A stretch of 64,000 nucleotides of DNA from Flavobacterium sp. DG2-3 (GCF_030730925.1 NZ_JAVAMB010000004.1:265626-329625), one strand, 5' to 3'; shown: positions 33,620-42,650, counted from the stretch's first letter. Numbers and translations are program-made. Notes: generated by a model not told the origin, from the letters alone.

Positions 33620-34198
33620 TTAGTTTCCAGTTACAACTTTAGGGTAACGAATAATTTTGTCTCCTAATTTGTACCCTTTTTCAATAACGTCAACAATTTT
33701 ACCTTTTAATTTATCAGAAGGTGCGGGAATTTGAGTAATTGCCTCAGCAAAATCCGCATTAAAATCATCGCCTGCTTTTACATCAACCTGTTCTAAACCT
33801 TTAGAAACTAAAGTACTTTTTAGTTTTTCGTGAATTAGCTCCACTCCTTTTTTAAGATTTTCGTCATCAGATTTATTAATTTCTACAGCAGCTCTGTCAA
33901 AATCATCTAAAACTGGAAGCATAGCCAATAAAACTTCTTGGTTTGCTGTTTTAAATAATTCAAGACGCTCTTTTGAAGTTCTTTTTTTGTAATTTTCAAA
34001 TTCGGCGAATAATCTCAAAAACTTATCTTTTTCTTTAGCTAAGTCTTGAGCTAACTGCTCCTCAACACTTAATTCCTCAACAATTAATTGCTCTCCATTA
34101 GCGTTAGTCTCTATCGTTGCATCATCTAATTCCTGATCGAATTCTGTATTTTCCGTAGTCATATTACTTTTATTTTTAAAAATATTTTTAAACTTCAT
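33620..34198 (-). CDS. grpE: nucleotide exchange factor GrpE
   Basis: 192 residues: an acidic N-terminal part, a long coiled-coil helix (about 50-120, 'LAQDLAKEKDKFLRLFAEFENYKKRTSKERLEL') and the C-terminal beta domain with 'VDVIEKGYKLGDKIIRYPKVVV'-type ending. It releases ADP from DnaK. It is upstream of dnaJ in the same minus-strand unit; dnaK itself is not in the window. First ATG gives the usual short basic start. Confidence 0.93.
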   Translation of the reverse strand: MKFKNIFKNKSNMTTENTEFDQELDDATIETNANGEQLIVEELSVEEQLAQDLAKEKDKFLRLFAEFENYKKRTSKERLELFKTANQEVLLAMLPVLDDFDRAAVEINKSDDENLKKGVELIHEKLKSTLVSKGLEQVDVKAGDDFNADFAEAITQIPAPSDKLKGKIVDVIEKGYKLGDKIIRYPKVVTGN

Positions 34199-34222
34199 TT
34201 TTTATTTCTTTCTGTTAGATTG

Positions 34223-34255
34223 CAAAAGTACTGCCAAATCTTATAAAATGTCAAA
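34223..34255 (-). promoter_or_regulatory. promoter of grpE-dnaJ
   Basis: On the minus strand: TTTG (34255-34252), 21-base spacer, TACTTTTG (34230-34223), exact matches to the Bacteroidota -33 and -7 boxes. Transcription would start near 34217, about 20 bases before the ATG. Confidence 0.65.
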
Positions 34256-34347
34256 TTGTCACTTTATTAATTATGAGACATTTAAAAAACATAATTACGC
34301 AGAAAAAATTTATTATAATTTTAAGACTATTACGTTTTAGTTTATCT

Positions 34348-34484
34348 TATCTTTGAGACCAATAAACATTAATTATTACCACCAAAAATTGAATTTAAGG
34401 GTTGGCTTCGGCCTCTAAATAATTATTAATTCAAATTTACCTTATATTAAAAAAAGCTTCGCCTATAGAGACGAAGCTTTTTTT
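34348..34484 (+). ncRNA. candidate small RNA ending in a Rho-independent terminator
   Basis: A -7 box TATCTTTG (34348-34355) is followed by about 85 bases with no ORF, a GGC-TTCG-GCC tetraloop hairpin near 34409, a TTGAATT/AATTCAA pairing around it, and a terminator stem (34449-34461/34472-34484, core AAAGCTTCG) with eight T. No clear -33 box is seen. The unit is independent of grpE and tRNA-Trp, which are on the other strand. Transcription is inferred. Confidence 0.35.
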
Positions 34485-34488
34485 TATG
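34449..34488 (+). terminator. terminator hairpin AAAAGCTTCG/CGAAGCTTTT
   Basis: 13-bp perfect stem with a 10-base loop and a T run. It ends no protein gene on the plus strand, so it supports the small-RNA candidate just upstream; its A-rich left arm could also stop minus-strand transcription from tRNA-Trp. Confidence 0.7.
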
Positions 34489-34532
34489 CTTGAGCTTTTT
34501 TATCTGACAGAAGTGTCATCTACTATGTTTTG

Positions 34533-34603
34533 CACGGGCGGAGGGATTCGAACCCCCATCAACGGTTTTGGAGACCGCTATTCTACCCTTGAACTACGCC
34601 CGT
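34533..34603 (-). tRNA. tRNA-Trp (anticodon CCA)
   Basis: 71 bases on the minus strand fold into a full cloverleaf: acceptor ACGGGCG/CGCCCGT with discriminator G, D-loop 'AGTTCAAGGGTAGAAT', anticodon stem GCGGT/ACCGT with loop CTCCAAA (anticodon CCA, Trp), and T-loop 'GGTTCGAATCC'. The 3' CCA is not encoded (the next bases read CA then A). Confidence 0.95.
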
Positions 34604-34760
34604 AACTTGAGGTGGCAAATTAAATGCTTTTTTTCTTCTCTACCAAGTTATTTTTCCCCGATTTAAACCGATTTAAGCCAAGTCACTCTGAATCTTTAGA
34701 TTATAAATTCAAATTAATTTTTCTAAATCTGTAAAATCTACTTGAAACAAGAAAAACATT

Positions 34761-35272
34761 GCGCTCCCGCGGCTGAAACCCTAGGCTATATTTAAAAAAA
34801 TTCGCGAAAATTTGTGCAATTTGTGGCTAAAAAAAACTTTTTAATCTGTGGCAAAAAACATTGCGTTCCCACGGTTGAAACCGTGGGCTATGTTTAAAAA
34901 AATTCGCGAAAATTTGTGCAATTTGTGGCAAAAAAATCTTTTTAATCTTTTTAATCTGTGGCAAAAAAATTCTTTGCGTTCCCACGTTTGAAACCGTGGG
35001 CTATGTTAAAAAAAATCGCGAAAATTTGTGCAATTTGTGGCAAAAAAAATCTTTTAATCTTTTTAATCTGTGGCAAAAAAATTCTTTGCGTTCCCACGTT
35101 TGAAACCGTGGGCTATGTTAAAAAAATTCGCGAAAATTTGTGCAATTTGTGGCTAAAAAAATCTTTTTAATCTTTTTAATCTGTGGCAAAAAACTTTGCG
35201 CTCCCACGGTTGAAACCGTGGGCTATGTTTTAAATCAATTGGTGAAAATTCGAGCAATTTGTGACAAAAAAA
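34761..35272. repeat. five-unit tandem repeat with CCCACGGTTGAAACCGTGGG palindrome
   Basis: Units start at 34761, 34863, 34976, 35088 and 35198 (spacings 102, 113, 112, 110). Each holds a 20-base palindrome (CCCACGGTTGAAACCGTGGG or variant), 'GGCTATGTT', an 'AATTCGCGAAAATTTGTG' part and 'AATCTGTGGC'. The first and last units are most diverged. Internal units are nearly identical. Not CRISPR, because the bases between palindromes are also repeated. The rest of 34604-35317 carries no gene. Confidence 0.85.
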
Positions 35273-35317
35273 ACTTTGCGTCCTTTGCGTAAACCATTGC
35301 GTTCTTTGCGGTTAAAC

Positions 35318-36745
35318 TTAAGCTAGCAAAGCATTTTTCAATCCTTCAAAATCAACAGTTACTTGCTCTCCTGAAACTAAATTTTTTAATGCATACGAAT
35401 TTGAAGCAATTTCCTGATCTCCAACCAATACGGCAAACGGAATCAAACGTTTGTCTGCGTATTGAAATTGTTTTCCAACTTTTACACTATCAGGATACAA
35501 TTCTACTTTAATGTTTTCTTGTCTCAATTTCTGAATCGCCTGCGAAGCATATAAAGCTTCTTTATCTCCAAAATTCAAAAATATCGCTTTTGAGGTAGCT
35601 GCAACAGTTTCTGGGAACAACTGTAATTCTTCAAGAACTAAATAAATTCTATCCAATCCAAAAGAAATTCCGACACCACTCATATTCTTTAAACCAAAAA
35701 TACCAGTCAAATCGTCATATCTTCCGCCGCCGCCGATAGAGCCCATCGCTACTGTTTTTGGAGCCGCAACTTCAAAAATAGCTCCGGTGTAATAATTTAA
35801 TCCGCGAGCAAGCGTCACATCCAAATCTAAAGTAGCTGTCGAAAGTCCTACAACAGCAACGTTGTCACAAATAAATTTCAATTCTTCAACACCTTTCATT
35901 CCCTCTTCAGAAGATGACAATAATTCCGAAAGCTGTGCTATTTTGTCTGTAAAAGTTCCTGAGAAACTAAAAAGCGGCTGTACCTTTACTAAAGCCTCTT
36001 CAGAAATTCCTTTTTCTATCATTTCTTTTTTAACACCGTCTTCTCCAATTTTATCCAGTTTATCCAATGCAACTGTAAAATCAATTAATTTATCTGATGC
36101 GCCAATTACCTCAGCAATTCCAGATAAAATTTTACGGTTATTGATTTTGATTGTAACCCCTTCTAAACCTAAAGCCGTAAAAACAGTATCATATAATTGA
36201 ACCAATTCTATTTCCTGCCAAAGCGATTTTGAGCCCACAACATCGGCATCACATTGAAAAAATTCTCTAAAACGCCCTTTTTGCGGATTATCTGCTCTCC
36301 AAACTGGCTGAATCTGGTATCTTTTGAAGGGAAATTCAATTTCACTTTGGTGCTGCACTACATATCTTGCAAACGGAACGGTCAAATCGTAACGCAACGC
36401 TTTCTCAGAAATTTTTCCTGTGAATTTATTTAATTCTATTCTCTGTTCTAAAGATATTTTTTCTGCAGAATTCAACTGTAATTCTTCAATTGATTCTGGC
36501 AGTTCAATTTTACTTTTATTGTAGAAAAAATTTCCTGAATTCAATATTTTAAAAATCAGACGGTCTCCTTCTTCTCCATATTTCCCCATTAAGGTATCTG
36601 AATTTTCAAACGAAGGCGTTTCGATTGGCTGGAAACCAAATTTTTCGAAATTCGCTTTTATAGTTTGAATAATATATTGACGTTTTGACACCTCTGCTGG
36701 TGAAAAATCTCTTGTTCCTTTTGGTATACTTGGTTTTGAAGCCAT
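35318..36745 (-). CDS. hisS: histidyl-tRNA synthetase
   Basis: 475 residues. Class II synthetase charging tRNA-His. Motif 1 region 'PKGTRDFSPAEV' at the N-terminus, motif 2 'RYDLTVPFARYV' and 'FKRYQIQPVWRADNPQKGRFREF' (about 115-165), the His-specific 'LARGLNYYTGAIFE' (about 310-323, Asn replacing the usual Asp) and motif 3 'GGGGRYDDLTGIFG' are present, followed by the anticodon-binding domain (about 385-475). Longer than the E. coli enzyme (424) due to an insertion at about 70-100 ('NSGNFFYNKSKIELPESIEEL'). Confidence 0.95.
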   Translation of the reverse strand: MASKPSIPKGTRDFSPAEVSKRQYIIQTIKANFEKFGFQPIETPSFENSDTLMGKYGEEGDRLIFKILNSGNFFYNKSKIELPESIEELQLNSAEKISLEQRIELNKFTGKISEKALRYDLTVPFARYVVQHQSEIEFPFKRYQIQPVWRADNPQKGRFREFFQCDADVVGSKSLWQEIELVQLYDTVFTALGLEGVTIKINNRKILSGIAEVIGASDKLIDFTVALDKLDKIGEDGVKKEMIEKGISEEALVKVQPLFSFSGTFTDKIAQLSELLSSSEEGMKGVEELKFICDNVAVVGLSTATLDLDVTLARGLNYYTGAIFEVAAPKTVAMGSIGGGGRYDDLTGIFGLKNMSGVGISFGLDRIYLVLEELQLFPETVAATSKAIFLNFGDKEALYASQAIQKLRQENIKVELYPDSVKVGKQFQYADKRLIPFAVLVGDQEIASNSYALKNLVSGEQVTVDFEGLKNALLA

Positions 36746-36946
36746 CTTATTTATTTTAGATTGTTGATTTTAGATTTTAGATTTTTTTCTAAATCTTAAA
36801 TTCTAAATCGCTTTGACATTATTTATTTGATTTTTTGATTTTCTGCAAATGCTAAATCGCCTGCAAATATCTTACTTTTTAAAATAAATATTAACTGTTC
36901 GAAAACAAACTTGTAACAAAAAACGTATTTTCGTGACAAATTGGTC

Positions 36947-38191
36947 ATGATGCTAAAATTATTTAAAGAAAATATTCGAATTGCGTTTGGTTCTATAAAA
37001 ACCCAATTGCTGCGTACTATTCTTACCGTTTTAATTATTGCTATCGGGATTACGGCTTTGGTCGGAATCTTAACCGTTGTTTCAGCCTTGGACAATACCA
37101 TTTCGAACGATTTTGCTTCAATGGGCGCCAATACTTTCAATATTAACCAATACGAAAATAAAGTTCGAAACCGCGGCGGGAATGAACGCGAAGTAATCAA
37201 CCCGATTATTTCTTATCCAGAAGCTGTTGCTTTCAAAACAAAATACAAATACCCTTTTACAGAAACTTCTCTTTCTTTTACTGCGACCACAACTGCAGAA
37301 GTAAAATATCTAGGAGAAAAAACAGATCCAGAAATTACTGTAGTTGGAGTTGACGAACATTTTATTACCAATTCTGGACTTGAAACTAGCTTAGGAAGAA
37401 GTTTTAATCAGTTTGATATTGAAAACAATACTTATTCTTGTGTTGTGGGTTCTGATTTTGAAAAAGGACTTTTAAAAGACATAAATCCGATCGATAAAAT
37501 CATTTCTATTCGAGGTGCACGCTTTAAAGTTATCGGAGTATTAAAAGAAAAAGGTTCGACGTTTGGAAATAGTCAGGATTTGCGTGTTTTAATTCCGATT
37601 CAGGTAGCGAGGTCTTTGTTTACTGCGCCAAACATAAATTATACCGTAAGCGTTATGGTTTCTAAAAAAGAAGTTTTAGACGAAGCCATTGATAATGCCA
37701 CGAGTACTATGCGAAGAGTTCGCAAGCTAAGCCCTGTGCGCGATAATAATTTTGGAGTGGTGAGAAGCGACGATTTAATTAACCGTATTCTCAGTATAAC
37801 GCAATATTTAAGCATAGCCGCTTGGACTATTTCTGTAATTACAATTTTAGGATCGTCTATTGCTTTAATGAATATTATGGTCGTTTCGGTTACAGAACGC
37901 ACTCGCGAAATTGGTGTTCGTAAAGCTTTAGGAGCAAAAAGATCTACTGTTGCTTTTCAGTTTTTTATCGAAACTTTATTGATTGGTCAAATTGGAGGTC
38001 TAGTCGGAATCATTTTAGGAATTTTGCTCGGTTTTGCTATAGCAACAGCTATGAGTTTTGCATTTGTAATTCCGTGGATGGCAATTTTCGCTGCTTTTGC
38101 AACGAGTTTTTGCGTGGCCTTGGTTTCTGGTTTATATCCAGCTATTAAAGCATCAAAATTAGATCCGATTGAAGCGTTGCGTTATGAATAA
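36947..38191 (+). CDS. MacB/FtsX-type ABC transporter permease
   Basis: 414 residues. One helix near the N-terminus (about 20-45), a long periplasmic MacB_PCD domain (about 50-265) and three helices at the C-terminus (about 280-410) with the conserved '[14 protein letters not shown]' loop. The start is ATG at 36947; ATG at 36950 is as good. No ATPase gene is adjacent, so the partner is elsewhere. Family roles are lipoprotein release, peptide or macrolide export; cargo unknown. The gene converges with prmC through a 29-bp inverted repeat. Confidence 0.9.
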   Translation: MMLKLFKENIRIAFGSIKTQLLRTILTVLIIAIGITALVGILTVVSALDNTISNDFASMGANTFNINQYENKVRNRGGNEREVINPIISYPEAVAFKTKYKYPFTETSLSFTATTTAEVKYLGEKTDPEITVVGVDEHFITNSGLETSLGRSFNQFDIENNTYSCVVGSDFEKGLLKDINPIDKIISIRGARFKVIGVLKEKGSTFGNSQDLRVLIPIQVARSLFTAPNINYTVSVMVSKKEVLDEAIDNATSTMRRVRKLSPVRDNNFGVVRSDDLINRILSITQYLSIAAWTISVITILGSSIALMNIMVVSVTERTREIGVRKALGAKRSTVAFQFFIETLLIGQIGGLVGIILGILLGFAIATAMSFAFVIPWMAIFAAFATSFCVALVSGLYPAIKASKLDPIEALRYE

Positions 38192-38204
38192 ACTTCCGAC
38201 TTTC

Positions 38205-38286
38205 TCCTGCAAGGTTTCCAAAACCTTGTAGGTATAAACTTGACGCAAAAAATCTAAACCTACAAGGTTTTGGAAACCTTGCAGGA
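38205..38286. repeat. 29-bp perfect inverted repeat overlapping the prmC stop
   Basis: 38205-38233 and 38258-38286 are exact inverted copies (core CCTGCAAGGTTTCC) with a 24-base loop. It lies between convergent permease and prmC genes, can act as terminator for both, and its right arm encodes the last seven residues of PrmC and the TAG stop. Confidence 0.85.
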
Positions 38287-39126
38287 AGTCATTCGATCAT
38301 TATCATAAATATCTTTTCGAAGTTCGATATCTTTAAATTTCATATTTTCTAAAAGTTCAAACATTTCTTTTCCCAAATATTGATTGATCTCGAAGTATAA
38401 TTTTCCGTTTTCACGAAGACTTTTATGTGCCAGAGAAGCAATTTTTCGATAAAAAACAAGCGGATCGTTATCTTCTACAAAAAGTGCCAAATGTGGTTCA
38501 TAATCCAACACATTTTTTTTAATTTCTTCTTTTTCTAAATTTCGAACATACGGCGGATTCGAAACAATTATATCAAACTGACAGGTAAACTCTTCTGTCT
38601 CTAAAATATTTAGAAGCATAAAAGTAACATCAACATTATTGGTAATCGCATTTCTTTTTGCCGTTTCAATAGCTTTTTTAGAAACATCAATTCCAAAAAC
38701 TTCTGCGTTTGGAAGATTTTTTGCCAGCGAAATAGCAATACAGCCACTTCCTGTTCCAATATCGAGAATTTTTATTTTTTTAGATTTTTCTGAACCAGCA
38801 TTCTCATTAATAATCCATTCGACCAATTCTTCTGTCTCAGGTCGCGGAATCAGCACATTTTCATTTACTTCAAAATCCAAACCGTAAAAATTTGTTTTCC
38901 CAAGCAAATATTGAATTGGAACTTCTTTTTTAAGCTGTTTTAGCAATTCCTCCCATATTACAAAATCATTCTCCTCAAATGTTAATTCATGATTTAAAGC
39001 CAAATCAATCTGACGAAGCTGGTGTTTATCTTCCAAAATCAGATAAAAAAAGCTCTCCGCTTCGTACGCATCGTAAAAAGGAGCTAATTCTTTAATAAAC
39101 TGAGTACGATATTGTTTAATCTTCAT
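38260..39126 (-). CDS. prmC: release factor glutamine methyltransferase PrmC
   Basis: 288 residues. Methylates the GGQ glutamine of peptide chain release factors. N-terminal helical domain (about 1-80), then the methyltransferase domain with SAM motif I 'ILDIGTGSGCIAIS' and the catalytic NPPY motif 'IIVSNPPYV'. 'YFGLDFEVNENVLIPRPETEELV' is characteristic of PrmC. The C-terminal residues CKVSKTL come from an intergenic inverted repeat, so the original end was probably elsewhere. Confidence 0.94.
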   Translation of the reverse strand: MKIKQYRTQFIKELAPFYDAYEAESFFYLILEDKHQLRQIDLALNHELTFEENDFVIWEELLKQLKKEVPIQYLLGKTNFYGLDFEVNENVLIPRPETEELVEWIINENAGSEKSKKIKILDIGTGSGCIAISLAKNLPNAEVFGIDVSKKAIETAKRNAITNNVDVTFMLLNILETEEFTCQFDIIVSNPPYVRNLEKEEIKKNVLDYEPHLALFVEDNDPLVFYRKIASLAHKSLRENGKLYFEINQYLGKEMFELLENMKFKDIELRKDIYDNDRMTSCKVSKTL

Positions 39127-39213
39127 TTTTAGTTTTTGAGCATTTTATATCAGCAGAAAACTGGCATTTTTATCTTCAATAAGTCTTGCTAGCTTAAAAT
39201 TGTTACATTTTAA

Positions 39214-39699
39214 TTACAAAACTTTCAGCATCCATACAGGGCAAGAACAATGTCCAGTCGAACCTAACGGAGCATCTAAATATTCAAAACCAGATTTTAC
39301 ATATAGCTTTTGTGCAGCATGCATAAATGGCATGGTTTCGATATAACATTTTTTGAAACCAAAAGCTCTGGCTTGATCTAAACATTTTTCCATCATTTGC
39401 GTTCCAATTCCCAAACCTCTTGTTTTTGGAAGAAAATACATTTTCTGCAATTCACAAATTTCGCGATCTCCATTTTCCAAAGGCGCAATTCCAGCACAAC
39501 CTACAATTTCTCCTTCATTTTCGACAACAAAATAAATCGATTTGGGCTTGCTGTATTCTTCAAACATCAAATCCAGATACGGATCTTCGTATGCAGTTCC
39601 TACTTTTGGAATTTCCATTTCATCAAAAACAGATCGTATCAAACTTGCAACTGCCTGATTGTCTTGTTTTTTAATTGCCCTTATTAGCCAATTTACCAT
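39214..39699 (-). CDS. GNAT-family N-acetyltransferase
   Basis: 161 residues with a clear GNAT core: 'IVGCAGIAPLENGDREICELQKMYFLPKTRGLGIGTQMMEKCLDQA' (acetyl-CoA loop R-G-L-G-I-G) and 'KLYVKSGFEYLD'. Contains a C-terminal 'GHCSCPVWMLKVL'. It may acetylate a small amine; no substrate is suggested by neighbours. It is transcribed toward prmC but 87 bases separate them. Confidence 0.82.
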   Translation of the reverse strand: MVNWLIRAIKKQDNQAVASLIRSVFDEMEIPKVGTAYEDPYLDLMFEEYSKPKSIYFVVENEGEIVGCAGIAPLENGDREICELQKMYFLPKTRGLGIGTQMMEKCLDQARAFGFKKCYIETMPFMHAAQKLYVKSGFEYLDAPLGSTGHCSCPVWMLKVL

Positions 39700-39817
39700 T
39701 TTTTTATTCTAATTCATTATAAATACAAAAATAAAGATAGTTTTTTGATACCGTTACAACTTTTGAGATTGTTTCATAACTAGATTTTTTTACGCTAGCG
39801 ATCAACTCAAAATTAAC

Positions 39818-39825
39818 TACTTTTG
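39818..39825 (+). promoter_or_regulatory. -7 box of ribD, possibly giving leaderless mRNA
   Basis: TACTTTTG matches TAnnTTTG exactly and ends four bases before the GTG start. No clear -33 box is seen. Transcription would begin at or next to the start codon. Confidence 0.5.
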
Positions 39826-39829
39826 CACT

Positions 39830-40876
39830 GTGAATATACATGAAAAATACATAAAACGCTGTATAGAGCTTGCTCAAAATGGTTTTGGAACAACTTACCC
39901 AAACCCAATGGTTGGCAGTGTAATTGTCTATGAAAATCAGATTATTGGCGAAGGCTGGCATAAAAAAGCGGGCGAACCGCATGCTGAAGTAAACGCAGTT
40001 AATTCTGTCAAAGATAAATCTTTGCTAAAAAAAGCAACTATTTATGTGAGCTTGGAACCTTGCAGCCATTTTGGCAAAACTCCTCCTTGCTGCGATCTGA
40101 TTATTGCCAATAAAATTCCGAATGTTGTTGTAGGAACGGTTGATCCTAACGAAAAAGTTGCTGGAAGAGGAATAAAAAAACTGATTGAAGCCGGTGCTAA
40201 TGTTACGGTTGGGATTTTAGAAGACGAATGCAACGAATTGAATAAACGTTTTTTTACTTTTCACCAAAAAAAGCGACCTTATATTATTTTAAAATGGGCA
40301 GAAAGTCTAGATGGCTTTTTGGCTCCAGAAAAAACCATCGGTCAAGATCGTAAACCGATTTGGATTACAAATGAGTATTCGAGACAATTGGTTCACAAAT
40401 GGCGAACGGAAGAACAAGCTATTTTAGTTGGAACAAAAACTGTTGTTGATGATAATCCGAAGCTGAATGCTAGAGATTGGTTTGGAAATAGTCCGACTCG
40501 AATCGTTATCGATCAAAATAATCGAATTGACGAAAGCAGTTTTATTTTTGATGACACGGTAAAAACAATTATTTTTTCTAAAATTTCAAAACCTTCAAAA
40601 GGAAATACGCAGTTTGAAGTAATTGATTTTGACAAAAATATAATTCCGCAGATTTTGGATGTCTTATATCAGAATCAGATTCAATCTGTAATTATTGAAG
40701 GCGGAAGACAAACGCTGCAATCTTTTATAGATGAAAATCTTTGGGACGAAGCCCGAATTTTTATCGGAAAGACAAGTTTTTCAACAGGAACAAAAGCGCC
40801 TGTCATTTCGAGAAAAAATAGTTCAAAAACCAATATTTTAAGTGACGAATTAATACTGATTAGAAATTATGATTAA
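39830..40876 (+). CDS. ribD: bifunctional riboflavin biosynthesis protein RibD
   Basis: 348 residues. The N-terminal deaminase domain has zinc ligands His51 (in 'PHAEVNA' with catalytic Glu53), Cys78 and Cys87 ('EPCSHFGKTPPC'); the C-terminal reductase domain includes 'ILVGTKTVVDDNPKLNARD' and 'VIIEGGRQTLQSFI'. Together they deaminate and reduce the pyrimidine intermediate of riboflavin synthesis. The start is GTG; no in-frame ATG is near, and a -7 box ends four bases before it. The stop overlaps the next gene's ATG region by eight bases. Confidence 0.95.
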   Translation: MNIHEKYIKRCIELAQNGFGTTYPNPMVGSVIVYENQIIGEGWHKKAGEPHAEVNAVNSVKDKSLLKKATIYVSLEPCSHFGKTPPCCDLIIANKIPNVVVGTVDPNEKVAGRGIKKLIEAGANVTVGILEDECNELNKRFFTFHQKKRPYIILKWAESLDGFLAPEKTIGQDRKPIWITNEYSRQLVHKWRTEEQAILVGTKTVVDDNPKLNARDWFGNSPTRIVIDQNNRIDESSFIFDDTVKTIIFSKISKPSKGNTQFEVIDFDKNIIPQILDVLYQNQIQSVIIEGGRQTLQSFIDENLWDEARIFIGKTSFSTGTKAPVISRKNSSKTNILSDELILIRNYD

Positions 40877-41471
40877 TGCTATAATTTTTGACTTTGGAGA
40901 TATTTTTATCAACTTGGATAAACCTGCCACAATTTCTGGTTTGCAAAAACTAGGAATGACGGAATGGAATTCTGATTTTGACCAATTAAATCTTTCGTTT
41001 GAAGTTGGAGCAATTTCGCCAGAAGATTTTGTTGGCGGTTTTCAAAAACAATTGCCAAATGCTTCTAAAGAAGAAATCTTAAAAGCTTGGAATGCTGTTC
41101 TAGCAGATTTCCCTTTTTATAGATTGGAGTTTCTTCAAGAATTATCAAAAAAATATCGTTTATTTCTGCTCAGCAATACCGATTCTATTCATATCAATAC
41201 ATTTGAAGAAAAAAGTGGCGTTTCTTTTTACAAAGATTTTTATGCTTGTTTCGAAAAAGTATATTTTTCATTTGATATCGGAATGAGAAAGCCAGATCCA
41301 AAAATCTACAAATTTGTATTAGACGAAAATAATTTGACTGCCGAAAATACTCTATTTATTGATGATAAAACCGAGAATACCGACTGCGCTGCTGCTTTAG
41401 GAATCAAAGTCTGGAATCTTCAAGTCGGAAAAGAAGATGTGGTTGATCTTTATAAAAAAAATATACTTTAA
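40869..41471 (+). CDS. HAD-IA family hydrolase
   Basis: 200 residues. Motif I 'IIFDFGDIFINLD', motif II 'LLSNTD', Lys in 'MRKPDPKIYKF' and motif IV 'TLFIDDKTENTDCAAALGI'. The cap is small and helical, as in HAD-IA phosphatases like YihX/YbjI-type. It overlaps the end of ribD by eight bases, so both are translated from one mRNA. This context suggests a possible role as the flavin-pathway phosphatase that dephosphorylates the RibD product, but this is inference only. Confidence 0.85.
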   Translation: MINAIIFDFGDIFINLDKPATISGLQKLGMTEWNSDFDQLNLSFEVGAISPEDFVGGFQKQLPNASKEEILKAWNAVLADFPFYRLEFLQELSKKYRLFLLSNTDSIHINTFEEKSGVSFYKDFYACFEKVYFSFDIGMRKPDPKIYKFVLDENNLTAENTLFIDDKTENTDCAAALGIKVWNLQVGKEDVVDLYKKNIL

Positions 41472-41474
41472 GAA

Positions 41475-41555
41475 AAAATAAAGCCACAGATTAAAGATTT
41501 ACACAGATTTTTAAAAAAAGGAATCCTTTAAAATCCTTTAATCTTTGGCTAAAAA
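41475..41555. repeat. AGCCACAGATTAAAG inverted repeat
   Basis: 'AGCCACAGATTAAAGATT' and its imperfect complement 'AATCCTTTAATCTTTGGCT' face each other between the HAD and YigZ genes. Related phrases occur in the 34.8-35.3 kb array. Confidence 0.5.
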
Positions 41556-41581
41556 ATAAAATACAATTAAGATTATCTCTT

Positions 41582-42214
41582 TTGGAAATTAACGACACTT
41601 ATCAAACTATTGCAACGGCATCTGAAGAAATACTGTTTAAAGAAAAAGGCAGTAAATTCTTTGGCTATGCATTTCCGATAGATCATGAAGACGAAGTAAA
41701 ACCCATTATAGAAGAACTCAAAAAACAGCATCCGCATGCTGTGCATTATTGTTACGCTTACCAAATTGGTGTTGGAAATAAAATTTCGTATCGTGCCAAC
41801 GATGACGGCGAACCAAGCAATACGGCTGGCGCGCCAATTTACGGGCAAATACAATCTTTTGGATTAACGAACGTTCTTGTTGTAGTGGTTCGTATTTTTG
41901 GAGGAGTAAAATTAGGCGTTGGCGGTTTAATAAGCGCTTACAGAACTACAGCCCAAGAAACATTACAGATTTGTGAAATTGTTGAAAAAACAATCGATGT
42001 AGAATTTTTAATTTCTTTTGATTACAAAAACATGAATAAAGTAATGCGAGTAATTAAAGAAAAGAAATTAGAAATCGTATCTCAGGAAATGGAAATGGAT
42101 GAAGATTCTGGTTTGCCAATTGGCAAAATTGTGACAAAAACACGAAAAAAAAATGCCGAAACGGTGTTCAGCATTTTTGATTTAATGTTCGAAATCGATA
42201 TTAAATTAGTATAA
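41582..42214 (+). CDS. YigZ/IMPACT-family protein
   Basis: 210 residues. The first domain shows the family signature 'HYCYAYQIG' - 'SYRANDDGEPSNTAGAPIYGQIQSFGLTNVLVVVVRIFGGVKLGVGGLI' (about 55-120), followed by a DUF1949-like C-terminal domain (about 140-205). YigZ/IMPACT proteins are linked to translation or stress regulation. No in-frame ATG is near the N-terminus; TTG at 41582 gives the expected 'MEINDTYQTI' start. Confidence 0.88.
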   Translation: MEINDTYQTIATASEEILFKEKGSKFFGYAFPIDHEDEVKPIIEELKKQHPHAVHYCYAYQIGVGNKISYRANDDGEPSNTAGAPIYGQIQSFGLTNVLVVVVRIFGGVKLGVGGLISAYRTTAQETLQICEIVEKTIDVEFLISFDYKNMNKVMRVIKEKKLEIVSQEMEMDEDSGLPIGKIVTKTRKKNAETVFSIFDLMFEIDIKLV

Positions 42215-42245
42215 AACGTTAGAAAAAAGCATTGCATTTTAACAA

Positions 42246-42650
42246 TTATTCAAGCGTTTTAAATATATCTAAAATGTATTCTGGAGGAGCTGTTGGACGA
42301 CCCGTTTTTAACGCAACAAATACTAAAATAAACGTCGCCGTTGTTAATAACTCATTTGCTTCATTATAGATTGCGCAGTCAAATTCAATCTTGACAGAAG
42401 AGTGACTTTTAAAAGTCGTATGAATTGTTAAAAGTTCGTCATATCTTGCCGACTTTTTATAATTGATATTCATGTTCACAATCGGAAGGCCAATTCCGCT
42501 TTCTTCCATGCTTTTATACGAAACCCCTTTATTTCTAAGCCATTCCACGCGTCCAATTTCAAAATAAGGAACATAATTGCCGTGATAAACGACTCCCATT
42601 TGGTCAGTTTCTGAGTAACGAACTCGTACTTGAGTCTGGTGATTTTTCAT
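42246..42650 (-). CDS. acyl-CoA thioesterase (4HBT, YbgC/FadM type)
   Basis: 134 residues, a single hot-dog fold. The catalytic motif 'RYSETDQMGVVYHGNYVPYFEIGRVEWLRNKG' contains Asp16 and the following His of the YbgC-type. It hydrolyses short or medium acyl-CoA in the cytoplasm. Converges with the yigZ gene and is divergent from dnaA. Confidence 0.9.
   Translation of the reverse strand: MKNHQTQVRVRYSETDQMGVVYHGNYVPYFEIGRVEWLRNKGVSYKSMEESGIGLPIVNMNINYKKSARYDELLTIHTTFKSHSSVKIEFDCAIYNEANELLTTATFILVFVALKTGRPTAPPEYILDIFKTLE

Noticed and set aside
34958..35170. 70-residue plus-strand ORF rich in Lys and Phe
   Set aside because: It lies in the tandem repeat array and its peptide repeats itself in shifted frames; no promoter or family match.
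34761..35272. CRISPR array
   Set aside because: The stretches between palindromes are also repeated and 80-90 bases long, and no cas gene is in the window.
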